Part shown: one piece after another, positions 55,802-64,000 of the stretch
How the letters are laid out: each line of letters opens with the position of its first letter
How positions within the stretch are numbered: the stretch's first letter is position 1
Source of the DNA: Maniola hyperantus
Taxonomy: Eukaryota > Arthropoda > Insecta > Lepidoptera > Nymphalidae
Reading direction: 5' to 3'
NCBI RefSeq assembly: GCF_902806685.2
Contig: NC_048555.1
Span: 11,222,001-11,286,000, forward strand
Length of the DNA: 64,000 nt
Program-made: the position numbers and the translations under genes
The notes under the pieces: generated by a model
Seen by the model: the letters and a program-made list of their open reading frames with translations, nothing else
Told to the model about the DNA's origin: nothing
Database searches by the model: none

Positions 55802-55976
55802 CACTGCAGGTACATAGTTTTCAATAACGCAGAATTAATAACAGTGTAAGCAAATCTTTGTTGTCTGTGGTAATTCCTGACCACAATAATATAAATCTCA
55901 ATCAGAGTCTTCAAGTTACAGTCATTGAAGTATCATATAAAATATAAATACATACTATAGTAGGTACGCGACAGAT

Positions 55977-56100
55977 TGAGATGGCAATCGGGGTATGAGG
56001 CGGGGTGGACGCCACGCACACCCGCACGTCACCCGAGTTAGCGCGGGGGTTGTGCGGGTGTGCGGGGCATTCCCTTTTCGATTGCCATCTCGACCTGTCG
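55977..56100. mobile_element. GC-rich foldback MITE family 1, copy 4
   Basis: cgcgacagattgagatggc and gccatctcgacctgtcg, with ggtatgaggcggggtggac in the middle. Confidence 0.7.
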
Positions 56101-56199
56101 ATATAGGTCACACAACTTAAAAAAATGTAAACCACTAGATACTCAGCTATTGGGTTGGGATCGCCAAGCTTAGGCAGTTGCTTAGCATAAAAGCCCACG

Positions 56200-56690
56200 C
56201 CCGTTCAGTACCCTCATTCCGCACATTGTCTTGATTACGTGACTTTTCAGTCCACCAATCACAACAAAGCATTCTCCCCTGTGCCCCGCCAACATTTCGC
56301 GAAATCCGCGAATTCTCTGTAGTATATCGAAAGTGTCAATTTTTTCCGCTTATGAACCAGATACCTATGAACAAATTACGAAACAAGGAAAGAGTTTTCC
56401 GTGAAACTTTTCATTGTAAATTAACAATACTAAGTATAATGTGTTTGGTTACGAACGAGCATCCATCATGCCTATAACCAATAGCAGTGGCGTGCACAGG
56501 GTTTGAAGCCAGGGTAGGCATTAGTTCGGTAGGAACCTGTTTAAGTTAGCAGGTCATAATGAAAATATGCATTGATCTGTTACTATCTACCTACAATACT
56601 GTTCGTACCTATAGACTGAATTATTGCTGGAAGCGCGGATTTTTCCGTAAATAAAATTGATATGTTGCAGTTTCAGAACAATAGTATTTT
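56200..56690. other. Spacer with a fragment of the 'gtgcacagggtttgaagcc' element
   Basis: 56485-56560 matches, inverted, the right part of the element at 32504-32840. Nothing else is identified. Confidence 0.4.
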
Positions 56691-57050
56691 TAGAGCCGTA
56701 CTTCAAAAGGAAAAAGGAACCCTTATAGGATAACTTTGGTGTCTGTCTGCCCGTCTGTCCATCTGTCCGTCGTATCTGTCAAGAAAACCTATAGGGTACT
56801 TCCCGTTGACCTAGAATTATGAAATTTGATAGGTAGGCCTTATAGCGCAAGTAAAGGAATAAATCCGAAACCCCTAAATTTGTGGTTACATCACAAATAA
56901 AAAATATGTGTTCATAAAAAAATAATCTACCAAATCACATATAGATGGCGCTGTTATCATTAACTTGCAGTGTGGCACATAAAAATGTTAACATATTTTG
57001 TAGGACGGTAAGGAATCCTTAGGAGACTCTCACTTAACCGGCTTTTTTAA
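56691..57050. repeat. Diverged copy of the 'ggttccgtac' dispersed repeat
   Basis: gagccgtacttcaaaaggaa, cccttataggataactttgg, tagaattatgaaatttgata. The 3' half is a different piece (gatggcgctgttatcattaa) also seen near 31855. Confidence 0.55.
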
Positions 57051-57159
57051 ATTTATAGACAAGCCCTTGGCTGCAATCAGACCTGGCTGGATGATGCAGG
57101 CTTTAGATGGAGCTCTTTCTTTAATCCGTCAATCTACTGTCCTATAAGATCTTCAAAGT

Positions 57160-57540
57160 CAAAGTCAAGTGAAAGTCAAATGATTTATTCAAAATAGGTA
57201 CTAAATTACTCTTTTTGATGGCCAGATGTCTGTCTTCAGTCTTAACGATCGCCGGTTCACCTACCAGCTTTTTTTCCGGGTTCTTCCAGGTCCATGCGTT
57301 CTGCCGGTCTGCCCATCATTCTTTAAAAAGATCGTGGAATCAGTAGGTCGATTTCGTAAAACCTGCATCAATCGTTATTACAATCTCAGTTGTTGTGATT
57401 GGCTGAATTTGTGTGATTCTTATTGCAACAATGCATTGTAGCCAATAGTGAGCAAGCGTCAACCAATCAGAGGTTGCGATCGTGACATTGTAGCTGTCAT
57501 TCTACCGCAATCGAGCACTGTGCTGTTAATGGACCCTTTA
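57160..57540. repeat. LINE-tail-like sequence and inverted copy of the 32590 repeat
   Basis: 57160-57200 is an aaagtcaaagtcaagtgaaa tail of the type that ends LINEs. 57365-57525 (aatcgttattacaatctcag, gccaatagtgagcaagc, gacattgtagctgtcattc) is the inverse of 32605-32755. The 71-codon ORF here is not convincing. Confidence 0.5.
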
Positions 57541-58255
57541 TATACTTACAATATGTGGACCATCATCGAATATTAATGATAAATTTAGATCAATACACGA
57601 TAAGCAATGTGGTATGTTGCCAATTAAAGACGTATTAGGTAGATTTTAATTAGTCATCAATAAATTAAAATCGAAAGTTGAATTTTCAGTTCTTCTTGCG
57701 CGCGAAGGAAAGCTTCCAGAGCATGGGAAAAGTAGTATATTATATATGTACTAACATTTTATTTTAAGTTTTCACTTCTGTCGGCAGCCCCACTCACTGA
57801 CTGCCATTTTATTCTTAATTAAAATTTTCTCAAAAATCTTTGAATGTCGCCGTTCATTTTGACACATGTTGGAAATAATGGTTCAGTTATTAACTCGGCA
57901 TACAACCGTGGATTAATCTACTCAATCAGATACCTCGGGCACCGACTGAACCCAAATTGGAGAGAGAAAGCATTCGGTGGACAAAAAATGGAGTGTAGGC
58001 GACTGGAAGAGGTCGTACCACTGGTAGGAAGCGAAGCTATAACTATCTTTTACTAACTACTATCTAATCATATTTTCCGCAAACCATTTCGATGGATTCC
58101 AAAGTAGAGTAATACTTGCGGTGCGAGGTCATGGCGACGTGTGTCGCATCGCAAGAACGATGTCGCACCGTAATGTGATTCCTTCGCTGCGTTGTGCGTT
58201 GTCGTATAACTTTACGATGCGACATCGCACCGTAAGTATTGTGAAAAGACCCTGA
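57540..58255. other. Spacer, no gene recognised
   Basis: A short inverted motif (gcggtgcgaggtcatggcga; cgatgcgacatcgcaccgta) at 58110-58230 suggests a small foldback element of about 120 bp. The 70-codon ORF at 57844 has no recognised features. Confidence 0.4.
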
Positions 58256-58351
58256 GCAACATCAATCTATCTCCCTATTATATTGAACAGAGGCATAAAT
58301 TACCATATTTATTAACATCTAAGATACAGCCGAGTGGGAGATGTCAATTGA

Positions 58352-58444
58352 GTTGAGGGAGTGGTAAATTAAAACTACCTGACTATTCATAAGTACCTAC
58401 TTGTAAAAAGTTTACATGAATAAAAAAACATTCTATTCTATTCT
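58352..58444 (+). repeat. (ATTCT)n-tailed dispersed repeat inserted in the duplicated block
   Basis: gttgagggagtggtaaatta, ctacttgtaaaaagtttaca, attctattctattctattc, bracketed by attga at 58347-58351 and 58445-58449. Confidence 0.65.
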
Positions 58445-58599
58445 ATTGACAGATAAATTAATATTTTGTGTTGTTATTATGATATAATTCCATTCCCCCA
58501 AAGAATCGATGAATTTATTAAGTTATAAAATTAACAATTAAACTACTAATAAACTTAAATCTAAAAAAAAAAACAACATTAAATTAAAACTAAAATAAA

Positions 58600-59066
58600 T
58601 TAAATTAAATCTAAAACCTCGTCGAGACCACCGCAGCGAGGCATTGTACCCAAGATGCTGGCAGCATTACCTCTTTGGATGGCCAAACTAATTCTTTGAC
58701 CAAGGTAGCTGCCAGCTCTCGGGTCCCCGGTTGACTCGATAACTCTTTTTGCAATTTCTTCAAAAAGAGCTCGAGCCCCCGGGCCCCACGGCCCCAAGGT
58801 CTCCACACCAACAGGCACGAATACGAAGCTTCCATCGAGGTTTTCATATTTGCGCCTCTTGGCCTGTTCGGCGCTGATGGCCGCTGCACCCGCCATAGAG
58901 GAGGTCGCCTGAATGTGGGATGCAGCTAAAGTGTCTACACAAGTTGCATCCCAAACAAGTGACCTGCCCATCTTCCAAGGTACGAGCGTCATACCATCAG
59001 GTCTCTTGCCATCGCTACGTGCCAAACCAATAGGTTCTAGTACAGCTGGCACATGGGCGGTGGCAA
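58600..59066 (-). pseudogene. LINE polyprotein C-terminus with RPD endonuclease-like block
   Basis: Reads from LATAHVPAVLEPIGLARSDG, through KRPDGMTLVPWKMGRSLVWD and ATCVDTLAASHI, to VGVETLGPWGPGARALFEE and ISLAIQRGNAASILGT, with a stop at 58600. A Zn-knuckle followed by K/R-P-D and, about 15 residues later, D is the layout of restriction-like endonucleases in R2-type LINEs; the assignment here is inferred from that. It is the distal part of the pol frame that begins at 60355. Confidence 0.75.
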
Positions 59067-59075
59067 GGGACCTCC

Positions 59076-59463
59076 AAAAGGACAGTGGACGAGAAAACTT
59101 ATCCCCAACGTAAAGCTCTGGATAGGAAGGAAACACGGAGAAGTGGATAAGTTTATAACTCAAGCACTTTGTGGCCATGGTGTGTTTAATACCTACCTCC
59201 ATGCTATTGGGAAAGCGCCCAGTGACTCATGCTCGTATTGCGGTGCAGAAGACACGCCAGAGCACGCAATATTTCAGTGTGTGGAGTTCGAGCACAAAAG
59301 AAAAGAAGCCCAGGGAGAAGGCGAATCAATAACGCCTACAAATCTTGTCCCTCGTGTGCTCTCAAGCGAATCACAGTGGAATGCATGCACTGAAATGTTG
59401 CGTGCTATTATTAAAAGAAGAATCTCGGATGAATGGGATAGGCAGAAAAAAGATAAAGCCTAA
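59076..59463 (+). CDS. R1-clade LINE polyprotein C-terminus (partial)
   Basis: The open frame enters from the insertion junction and ends at TAA 59461-59463. It contains WTRKLIPNVKLWIGRKHGEV, FITQALCGHGVFNTYLH and a zinc-knuckle-like CSYCGAEDTPEHAIFQC (C-x2-C...H...C), then a helical tail. This is the characteristic end of R1-type retrotransposon proteins, beyond the reverse transcriptase. The rest of the protein was never copied. Confidence 0.85.
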
Positions 59464-59634
59464 ACTGTAAAGACAGCCATCTTTCAGATGCAATGCAAAG
59501 GTTTTACCTGAAAGATAGAGCGGAGGTGGGGAGGAGGTTTTTAGTCCGTAGGCCATTGTGTTGGAGTCGGGCATGCCGGGGGCATCCATGAGGATTTTCC
59601 TCCTCCCCAAACGGAAAAAAAAAAAAAAAAAAAA
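59076..59634 (+). mobile_element. 5'-truncated R1-type LINE with poly(A), nested in the RLE-type LINE
   Basis: Bracketed by gggacctcc at 59067-59075 and 59635-59643. It ends in about 20 A residues (59615-59634). The coding part is annotated separately. The long pure tail suggests a recent event. Confidence 0.9.
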
Positions 59635-59639
59635 GGGAC

Positions 59640-60406
59640 CTCCGGATGATGTCGTTAAGGGTACTATGGCGGGAGAAGCGTCCAGCGCTTCTCGAACAGG
59701 AGAGCTCATGGTGGCCGAAGGGGTCAACGCAGTCACCGCAGTGGCAACGGTGAGGCTGGTTTATTGTGGCGCCAAGCCTAAGACCAATCAGAACAGAAAG
59801 TGTCGTATGGTCTAACAAAGTGCCCAGGTTGGCAGAGGGAAGAGCATGTAGCCAGTAGCCGGACTCTTTTGCAGAGACAGCGAGAAGACGAGCACGGTCT
59901 TTTTTAGAATTTGCGTTTGCTAGTAAAGTGTCAAATGTCGTTTTGCAAATAATGTCGTCCCACTGTCTCTGGGAAGAAAGAGAAACCGGCACTTGGCTGG
60001 GACTATGCATGGACCATTCATTTCTTGCCTCTGTTAAGCCAGACACCTCTATGGAACCCAAAGAATTGGATATAATCTTGCCATAGAGAGTGTGTGTACT
60101 GTAAACAGAGGAAAGAAATGCTGGCAGCGAAACACTAGAAATTTTGCGAATTCCCAGACCTCCATACCTGATTGGAAGAGAAGCCTGGGACCATGCTTGA
60201 TTACTTATTGGACAATTTAGAATACTAGTGAGAATATTTTTAACAAAAGCATCCAAATTGTCCAATAAAGAATTAAATTTCCAAAGTGGAGAACATCTTA
60301 GATAGTAAGTAAATTTTGGAACGAATAAACAAAACCGCAATATTGTGAGAGCCATATGTGGATTAATTTCAAACAGACGGTGGGAGTTACTACTAAATTT
60401 TGAAAT
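59640..60406 (-). pseudogene. RLE-type LINE, reverse transcriptase thumb and zinc knuckle
   Basis: Reads from FEINPHMALTILRFCLFVPK, through NQAWSQASLPIRYGGLGIRK and SVLIGLRLGATINQPHRC, to CGDCVDPFGHHELSC and GRFSRHSTLNDIIRR. It then meets the R1-like insertion. The element is truncated on its 5' side, so the palm with catalytic Asp residues is absent. Confidence 0.75.
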
Positions 60407-60547
60407 ACAGATAAATTCACTAATTTATGGCGGACTACACTACGGCACGGGCCATTTGAGAAGCTGAAGCCATTCATGACATGGCAATAGTTACGTGAAT
60501 GAAAATTTAATATCATCCATAGCATTGTTTAGCTTCGCATCCTCTAA

Positions 60548-60755
60548 GGCGCATCGACCTAACTCCCTATTATACGGAACAGAGGCATAAATTACCATAT
60601 TTATTAACATCTAAGATACAGCCGAGTGGGAGATGTCAATTGACAGATAAATTCACTAATTTATGGCGGACTATACCACGGTACGGCACGGGCCCTTTGA
60701 GAAGCTGGGGCCATTCATGACATGGCGATAGTTATGTGAATGAAAAATTCTTTCG
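60548..60755. repeat. Second, uninterrupted copy of the ~200-bp block
   Basis: ctccctattatacggaacag, aacatctaagatacagccga, gacagataaattcactaatt, ggccctttgagaagctgggg, cgatagttatgtgaatgaaa. It serves as the empty-site reference for the insertions in the copy at 58260. Confidence 0.8.
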
Positions 60756-60959
60756 ATGCTTCATTTTTAGGTTATGGTTGCTTATAATGAACGGTGGCCG
60801 AGTTTTGTCATGATATCCGGTTCCACCATCTGCATTAGTGTGAGTTCTACACTCGTACACAGTATACGAGCGCGTGGAACAATACTTGCGTGAGCTCGCA
60901 CTTGCATCGTAGGTCAAACGCGACTATTCAACTGCTGGGATCATACAATAAATAATACA

Positions 60960-61130
60960 AATCTGTGGGAATGGCGATCTCGCACCGAAAAGTGCAGCAT
61001 TGGACAGTGGACACAAGACATCAAAAAAGTCTCAGAAAGCCGCTGAATACAGGGGGCGTGATCCCTACAATAGGTATACTACCTATGTCCAGCAGTGGAC
61101 GTTTATCGGTGGATGATGACAACAACGACG
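60960..61130 (+). pseudogene. RTE-like LINE 3' remnant
   Basis: atcgcaccgaaaagtg-type start, gacagtggacacaagacatc and tatgtccagcagtggacgtt resemble the 3' coding end of RTE elements (compare 53225). Frames are lost. Confidence 0.5.
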
Positions 61131-61134
61131 AAGA

Positions 61135-61550
61135 AAATTCCCTGCTTTATGATATTATCATTATCACTATGATACTAGTATCGGGTGGAATTTTGTTAAC
61201 AATAAGAAAAGATTTGAGGTTATAACCTTACATAATAAAATAACCGATATAGTTATATAACATTAATAACTGGTTAACAACTTTAATTACACCAATATAT
61301 CTAATCCGACATATTATAATAATTGATAAGGCATATTAACATATTAATAAACTAAAAGGTAAAGCTATAAATATCTTCTTTACATAATAGGGTTAAATTA
61401 GCTTCATAAAGTTTTATTGAGGATGTTACTTAAAGTAAAAGCATTTATTAACATTTCGATAGTATAACGAGACATTAACATTGATTATGGAATGTTTTAT
61501 AACTGGCCTCAATAATTCCTAAAAGCCTACTTACATTTCTGTGCATATTT
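61135..61550. other. AT-rich spacer, nothing recognised
   Basis: No ORF, repeat or RNA gene that I can support. Confidence 0.4.
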
Positions 61551-61554
61551 GGTA

Positions 61555-61800
61555 CTAGCCTACCCGCCCCGGATTCGCTCGGGTGGAATTTAGGAAATTG
61601 GCTTGGGGGTAGAATTTTCAAAAATCCTGAAACGGGCACCTATGATTTTTTTCTTTTGTAACCGAAAACCCAAATATCAATTTTCATGGAAATTACTTGA
61701 AAAATGACGGAGTTTCATACAAACTTTCATTCCCTGTTTAACGGGGGTTGGCAGTAGAATTTTCGAAATCGTGAAATGCGTATTTTTTTATTCTTAATCA
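61555..61800 (+). repeat. Diverged LINE 3' end
   Basis: tagcctacccgccccggatt, cgctcgggtggaatttagg, aaaatcctgaaacgggcac. The layout is like the other LINE ends but the sequence is divergent. Confidence 0.45.
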
Positions 61801-61854
61801 AAAGTTTTTTTTTTTTAATTCGTAATCGAAAGCCTGAATAGCATCACTCAGTGC

Positions 61855-62300
61855 TATTTAGCTCTAGAAACGCGGCGTTGACGCCCCAAATTGGTAATTG
61901 TATGTTTCCTCGATAGGAAATTGATGGTTGGCCGTCTCGGTCTCTATTGTGAAATTGAAATGCACCTCGTTGATTGTATGAATTACTAACAAAAGTCAAA
62001 GTCAAAGCATTCATTCAAAGTAAGTACCATTGTACACTTATTGATTATCTTATTTTGTTGAATTTGTAAGATAATGTTGAGGAGCGGACTGAATTACGAA
62101 AGGCCGGTCCAAAACCCAACCCGTTGCACTATTTAATTGTCTTTACGTAAGCTTTCTCACAAGTCAGCAGCGCTGTTTGGCTCTGAAAACGCGGCGTTCA
62201 CGCTCCGAATTGGTAATCGTATGTTTCCTCGATAGGAAATTGATGGTTGGCCGTCTCGGTCTCTATTGTGCAATTGAAATGCACCTCGTTGATTAATGAC
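61855..62300 (+). repeat. Direct duplication of a ~125-bp segment, 311 bp apart
   Basis: The phrases aacgcggcgtt, aattggtaatcgtatgtttc, ctcgataggaaattgatggt and aatgcacctcgttgatt occur at 61867-61977 and 62178-62295. SINE family A remnants lie between (62058-62155) and after (62395). Confidence 0.75.
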
Positions 62301-62394
62301 TCTTCGATTACATGCCATTGTAACCGTTGCAATTGCAAGGTACGTAATTACCAATTTACCTTATCGGCACTACAGAGTAATCAACTAATCTTTA

Positions 62395-62490
62395 AGCCTC
62401 AATAGCTCAACGGTCACAGTAGCGGACTGAATTATGAATGGTCTGCGGTTCAAACCCGTTATCGTACATATTCCTACCACAAGCTTAACG
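62395..62490 (+). mobile_element. SINE family A, truncated
   Basis: agcctcaatagctcaacggt, agcggactgaattatgaatg and ggtctgcggttcaaacccgt. The 3' half is replaced by a reversed SINE family B. Confidence 0.6.
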
Positions 62491-62803
62491 CGTCATGATC
62501 AACCCATCACCGGCTCACTACAGAGCACGGATCTCCTCTCAGAGTAAGAAGGGTTTTGGCCATAGTCTACCACGCTGGCCATGTGCGAATTGCTAGACTT
62601 CACACACCTTTGAGAAAATTATGGAGAACTCTCAGGTATGCAGGTTTCCTCACAATGTTTTCCTTCACCGCTAAAGCAAGTGATATTTATTTAATTAAAA
62701 CGCACATAACTCCGAAAAGTTAGAGATACACTGCCCGGGATCGAACCCCCGACCTCTGATTAAAAGGCGGACGTCCTACCCACTAGGCTACCACAGCTTA
62801 TTT
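62490..62803 (-). mobile_element. tRNA-derived SINE (family B), full length, reversed
   Basis: On the plus strand: atgatcaacccatcaccggc, accacgctggccatgtgcga, cataactccgaaaagttaga, gcccgggatcgaacccccga, then ggctaccacagctta. The B and A boxes are in the expected order on the minus strand. Confidence 0.85.
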
Positions 62804-62809
62804 AGATAG

Positions 62810-63375
62810 GTACACACAGGCAAAGCCTGGCGAAAAAACTAACCAAAATTTTTAAAAAAAATGAGTACACCAGAACTTCATTAAAATTACCATAATATCC
62901 GAAGTCCATCTGCTCTAAATCAACCATAACCACCATAAACCATAGCAATATTCCTATTCAATAACCCTATTCATAACCAATGACCATATTTCTTGCTAAT
63001 TACTCGAACGGAATGCCTAACCAACCAACTTGTTTATATTACTACCAAATCATATTTTCGCCTCTATTTTCATTGAAATAGGGTTCATAAAAATAGATTT
63101 TGTGTGAAAATGTATATTTGTCGGGTAGAATGGGGTCAGTGGGGTCGCTGGATGCAATACGCTAATTTAATAAAAACCTGTTGTTGCATACAAGACGGGA
63201 CGTTAGATATTACACATGTATCTATGTGGTTATGGAAATCAATATTGATTATTTATGTTAAAATTTTGTGTCAATACTCAATATATAATTATAATATATA
63301 CTGACTATATATATATATATATACAGCATGTTTGATAAATTATATCACATATCATACCAAAATGAGTTAGTTATC
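62810..63375. other. Spacer with short (TA)n run
   Basis: No gene seen; tatatatatatatatata at 63306-63324. A 66-codon ORF at 63104 is not convincing. Confidence 0.4.
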
Positions 63376-63377
63376 TA

Positions 63378-63620
63378 TATAGTAATTTCCGAAAATTTAA
63401 ATTCGAAAACTGTGAATTTGTGGTTACATCACAGAAATAAATTAAAATATTGTGTTCATTACCAAATATTAAGTAGTATTTTTAATTTTCAGAGTTAGAT
63501 AACTACTCCTAGTGGGGTATCATATGGAAAATGTATAAATAATGGAAAATGTCGAAAAAATACCCAAGTACGGAACCCTCGCTGCGCGAGTCTGTCTGGC
63601 ACTTGGCTGGTTTTTTTGGT
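63378..63620 (+). repeat. Partial 'tacggaaccct' dispersed repeat
   Basis: aaactgtgaatttgtggtta, gtggggtatcatatggaaaa, aagtacggaaccctcgctgc, gtctgtctggcacttggctg. Confidence 0.6.
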
Positions 63621-64000
63621 ACATAATTATCTACATATAAATCCTAACCTTAGCTTGCCTACCTAGCACCTTGTATATTACTTGAGCAAGTCAAGTCGCA
63701 TGTTTAAATAAGCCTTACAATAAAGATAATAGGTACAACTTGTTAACATGCTATGTGGTAACTTGGCAGGTATAAGTTATAACTTATAATTTACAGAAGC
63801 ATTCTAAGTAGGTATACAATTTTTTCGTGTCATAAACGGTTTCATCCAACAGCCAACTTTGTTAGCGAACAACATATTGTGTTAAAAAGCCGGTAAATTG
63901 TAAAGGGCTTAGGTATAATAGACAATATAATTATACAGTGAGAATTGACGGCAAAAAAAAAACCTAGATCATAATATTGTATTGTACCTATCCCTGTGTA

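Larger units (their letters stand above)
58460..60406 (-). mobile_element. 5'-truncated LINE with probable restriction-like endonuclease, 11-bp target duplication
   Basis: Flanked by identical acagataaatt at 58449-58459 and 60407-60417. The 3' end on the minus strand has no poly(A). It codes, in order, for the reverse transcriptase thumb, a C-x2-C-x5-H-x4-C knuckle and an RPDG...VWDAT block. The coding region is cut by the R1-like insertion at 59076-59634. Removing it gives an uninterrupted frame across the junction, so the element was intact here when the second LINE landed. Confidence 0.8.
58260..60505. repeat. First copy of a duplicated ~200-bp block, split by three nested insertions
   Basis: The block catctccctattatattgaa to gagatgtcaattga (58265-58351), then cagataaatt (58450-58459), then ttcactaatttatggcggac to gttacgtgaatg (60417-60503), is continuous in the second copy at 60548-60750. 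The interruptions are the attct-tailed repeat, the RLE-type LINE and, within that, an R1-like LINE. Confidence 0.75.

Noticed and set aside
57226..57441. 71-codon ORF with several Cys
   Set aside because: It overlaps a LINE tail and the inverted repeat at 57365. No homology is recognised and start context is poor.

Overview
The window is nuclear DNA of an insect, almost certainly a moth or butterfly. It is AT-rich, with intron-split genes bounded by GT-AG sites. It is packed with dispersed repeats typical of Lepidoptera: tRNA-derived SINEs, LINE 3' ends carrying the 'gcccgcgacttcg' motif, and foldback MITEs. There is no sign of a bacterial or organellar genome. All intron-exon models here were built by eye from splice sites and frame continuity, without transcripts.

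Layout. 360-1276 (+): the last two exons of an antennal ionotropic receptor (IR75-like), whose 5' part lies off the left edge. 2415-2948 (-): a small single-exon gene for a basic protein of unknown function. 3727-19088 (+): a complete 14-exon threonyl-tRNA synthetase gene (715 codons). It has a GC-AG first intron, a tandemly triplicated motif-2 exon, an exon-like minisatellite, a 5'-truncated jockey-like LINE and two extra copies of its last exon downstream. 22025-33717: a large foldback-type transposon with inverted repeats of about 650 bp and a 9-bp target duplication. It is split by a BEL/Pao LTR retrotransposon (23726-30212) whose LTRs are identical but whose integrase core is missing. 34706-38431 (-) and 49879-54295 (-): two paralogous wunen-like lipid phosphate phosphatase genes in the same orientation with matching exon phases. 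The first is complete (265 codons); the second lacks a recognisable first exon in this window. 38432-49878 and 54300-64000 are gene-poor and filled with SINEs, MITEs and broken LINEs. They include a nested set at 58260-60755, where a LINE with a probable restriction-like endonuclease domain is itself interrupted by an R1-type LINE.

How the genes relate. The synthetase is a housekeeping enzyme charging tRNA-Thr. The two phosphatases are membrane ecto-enzymes of phospholipid signalling, and the receptor is a chemosensory channel subunit. Apart from the tandem phosphatase pair, no functional link between neighbours is evident. The main interest is in recent structural change: exon duplication inside an essential gene, and stacked transposons whose order of insertion can be read from target-site duplications.
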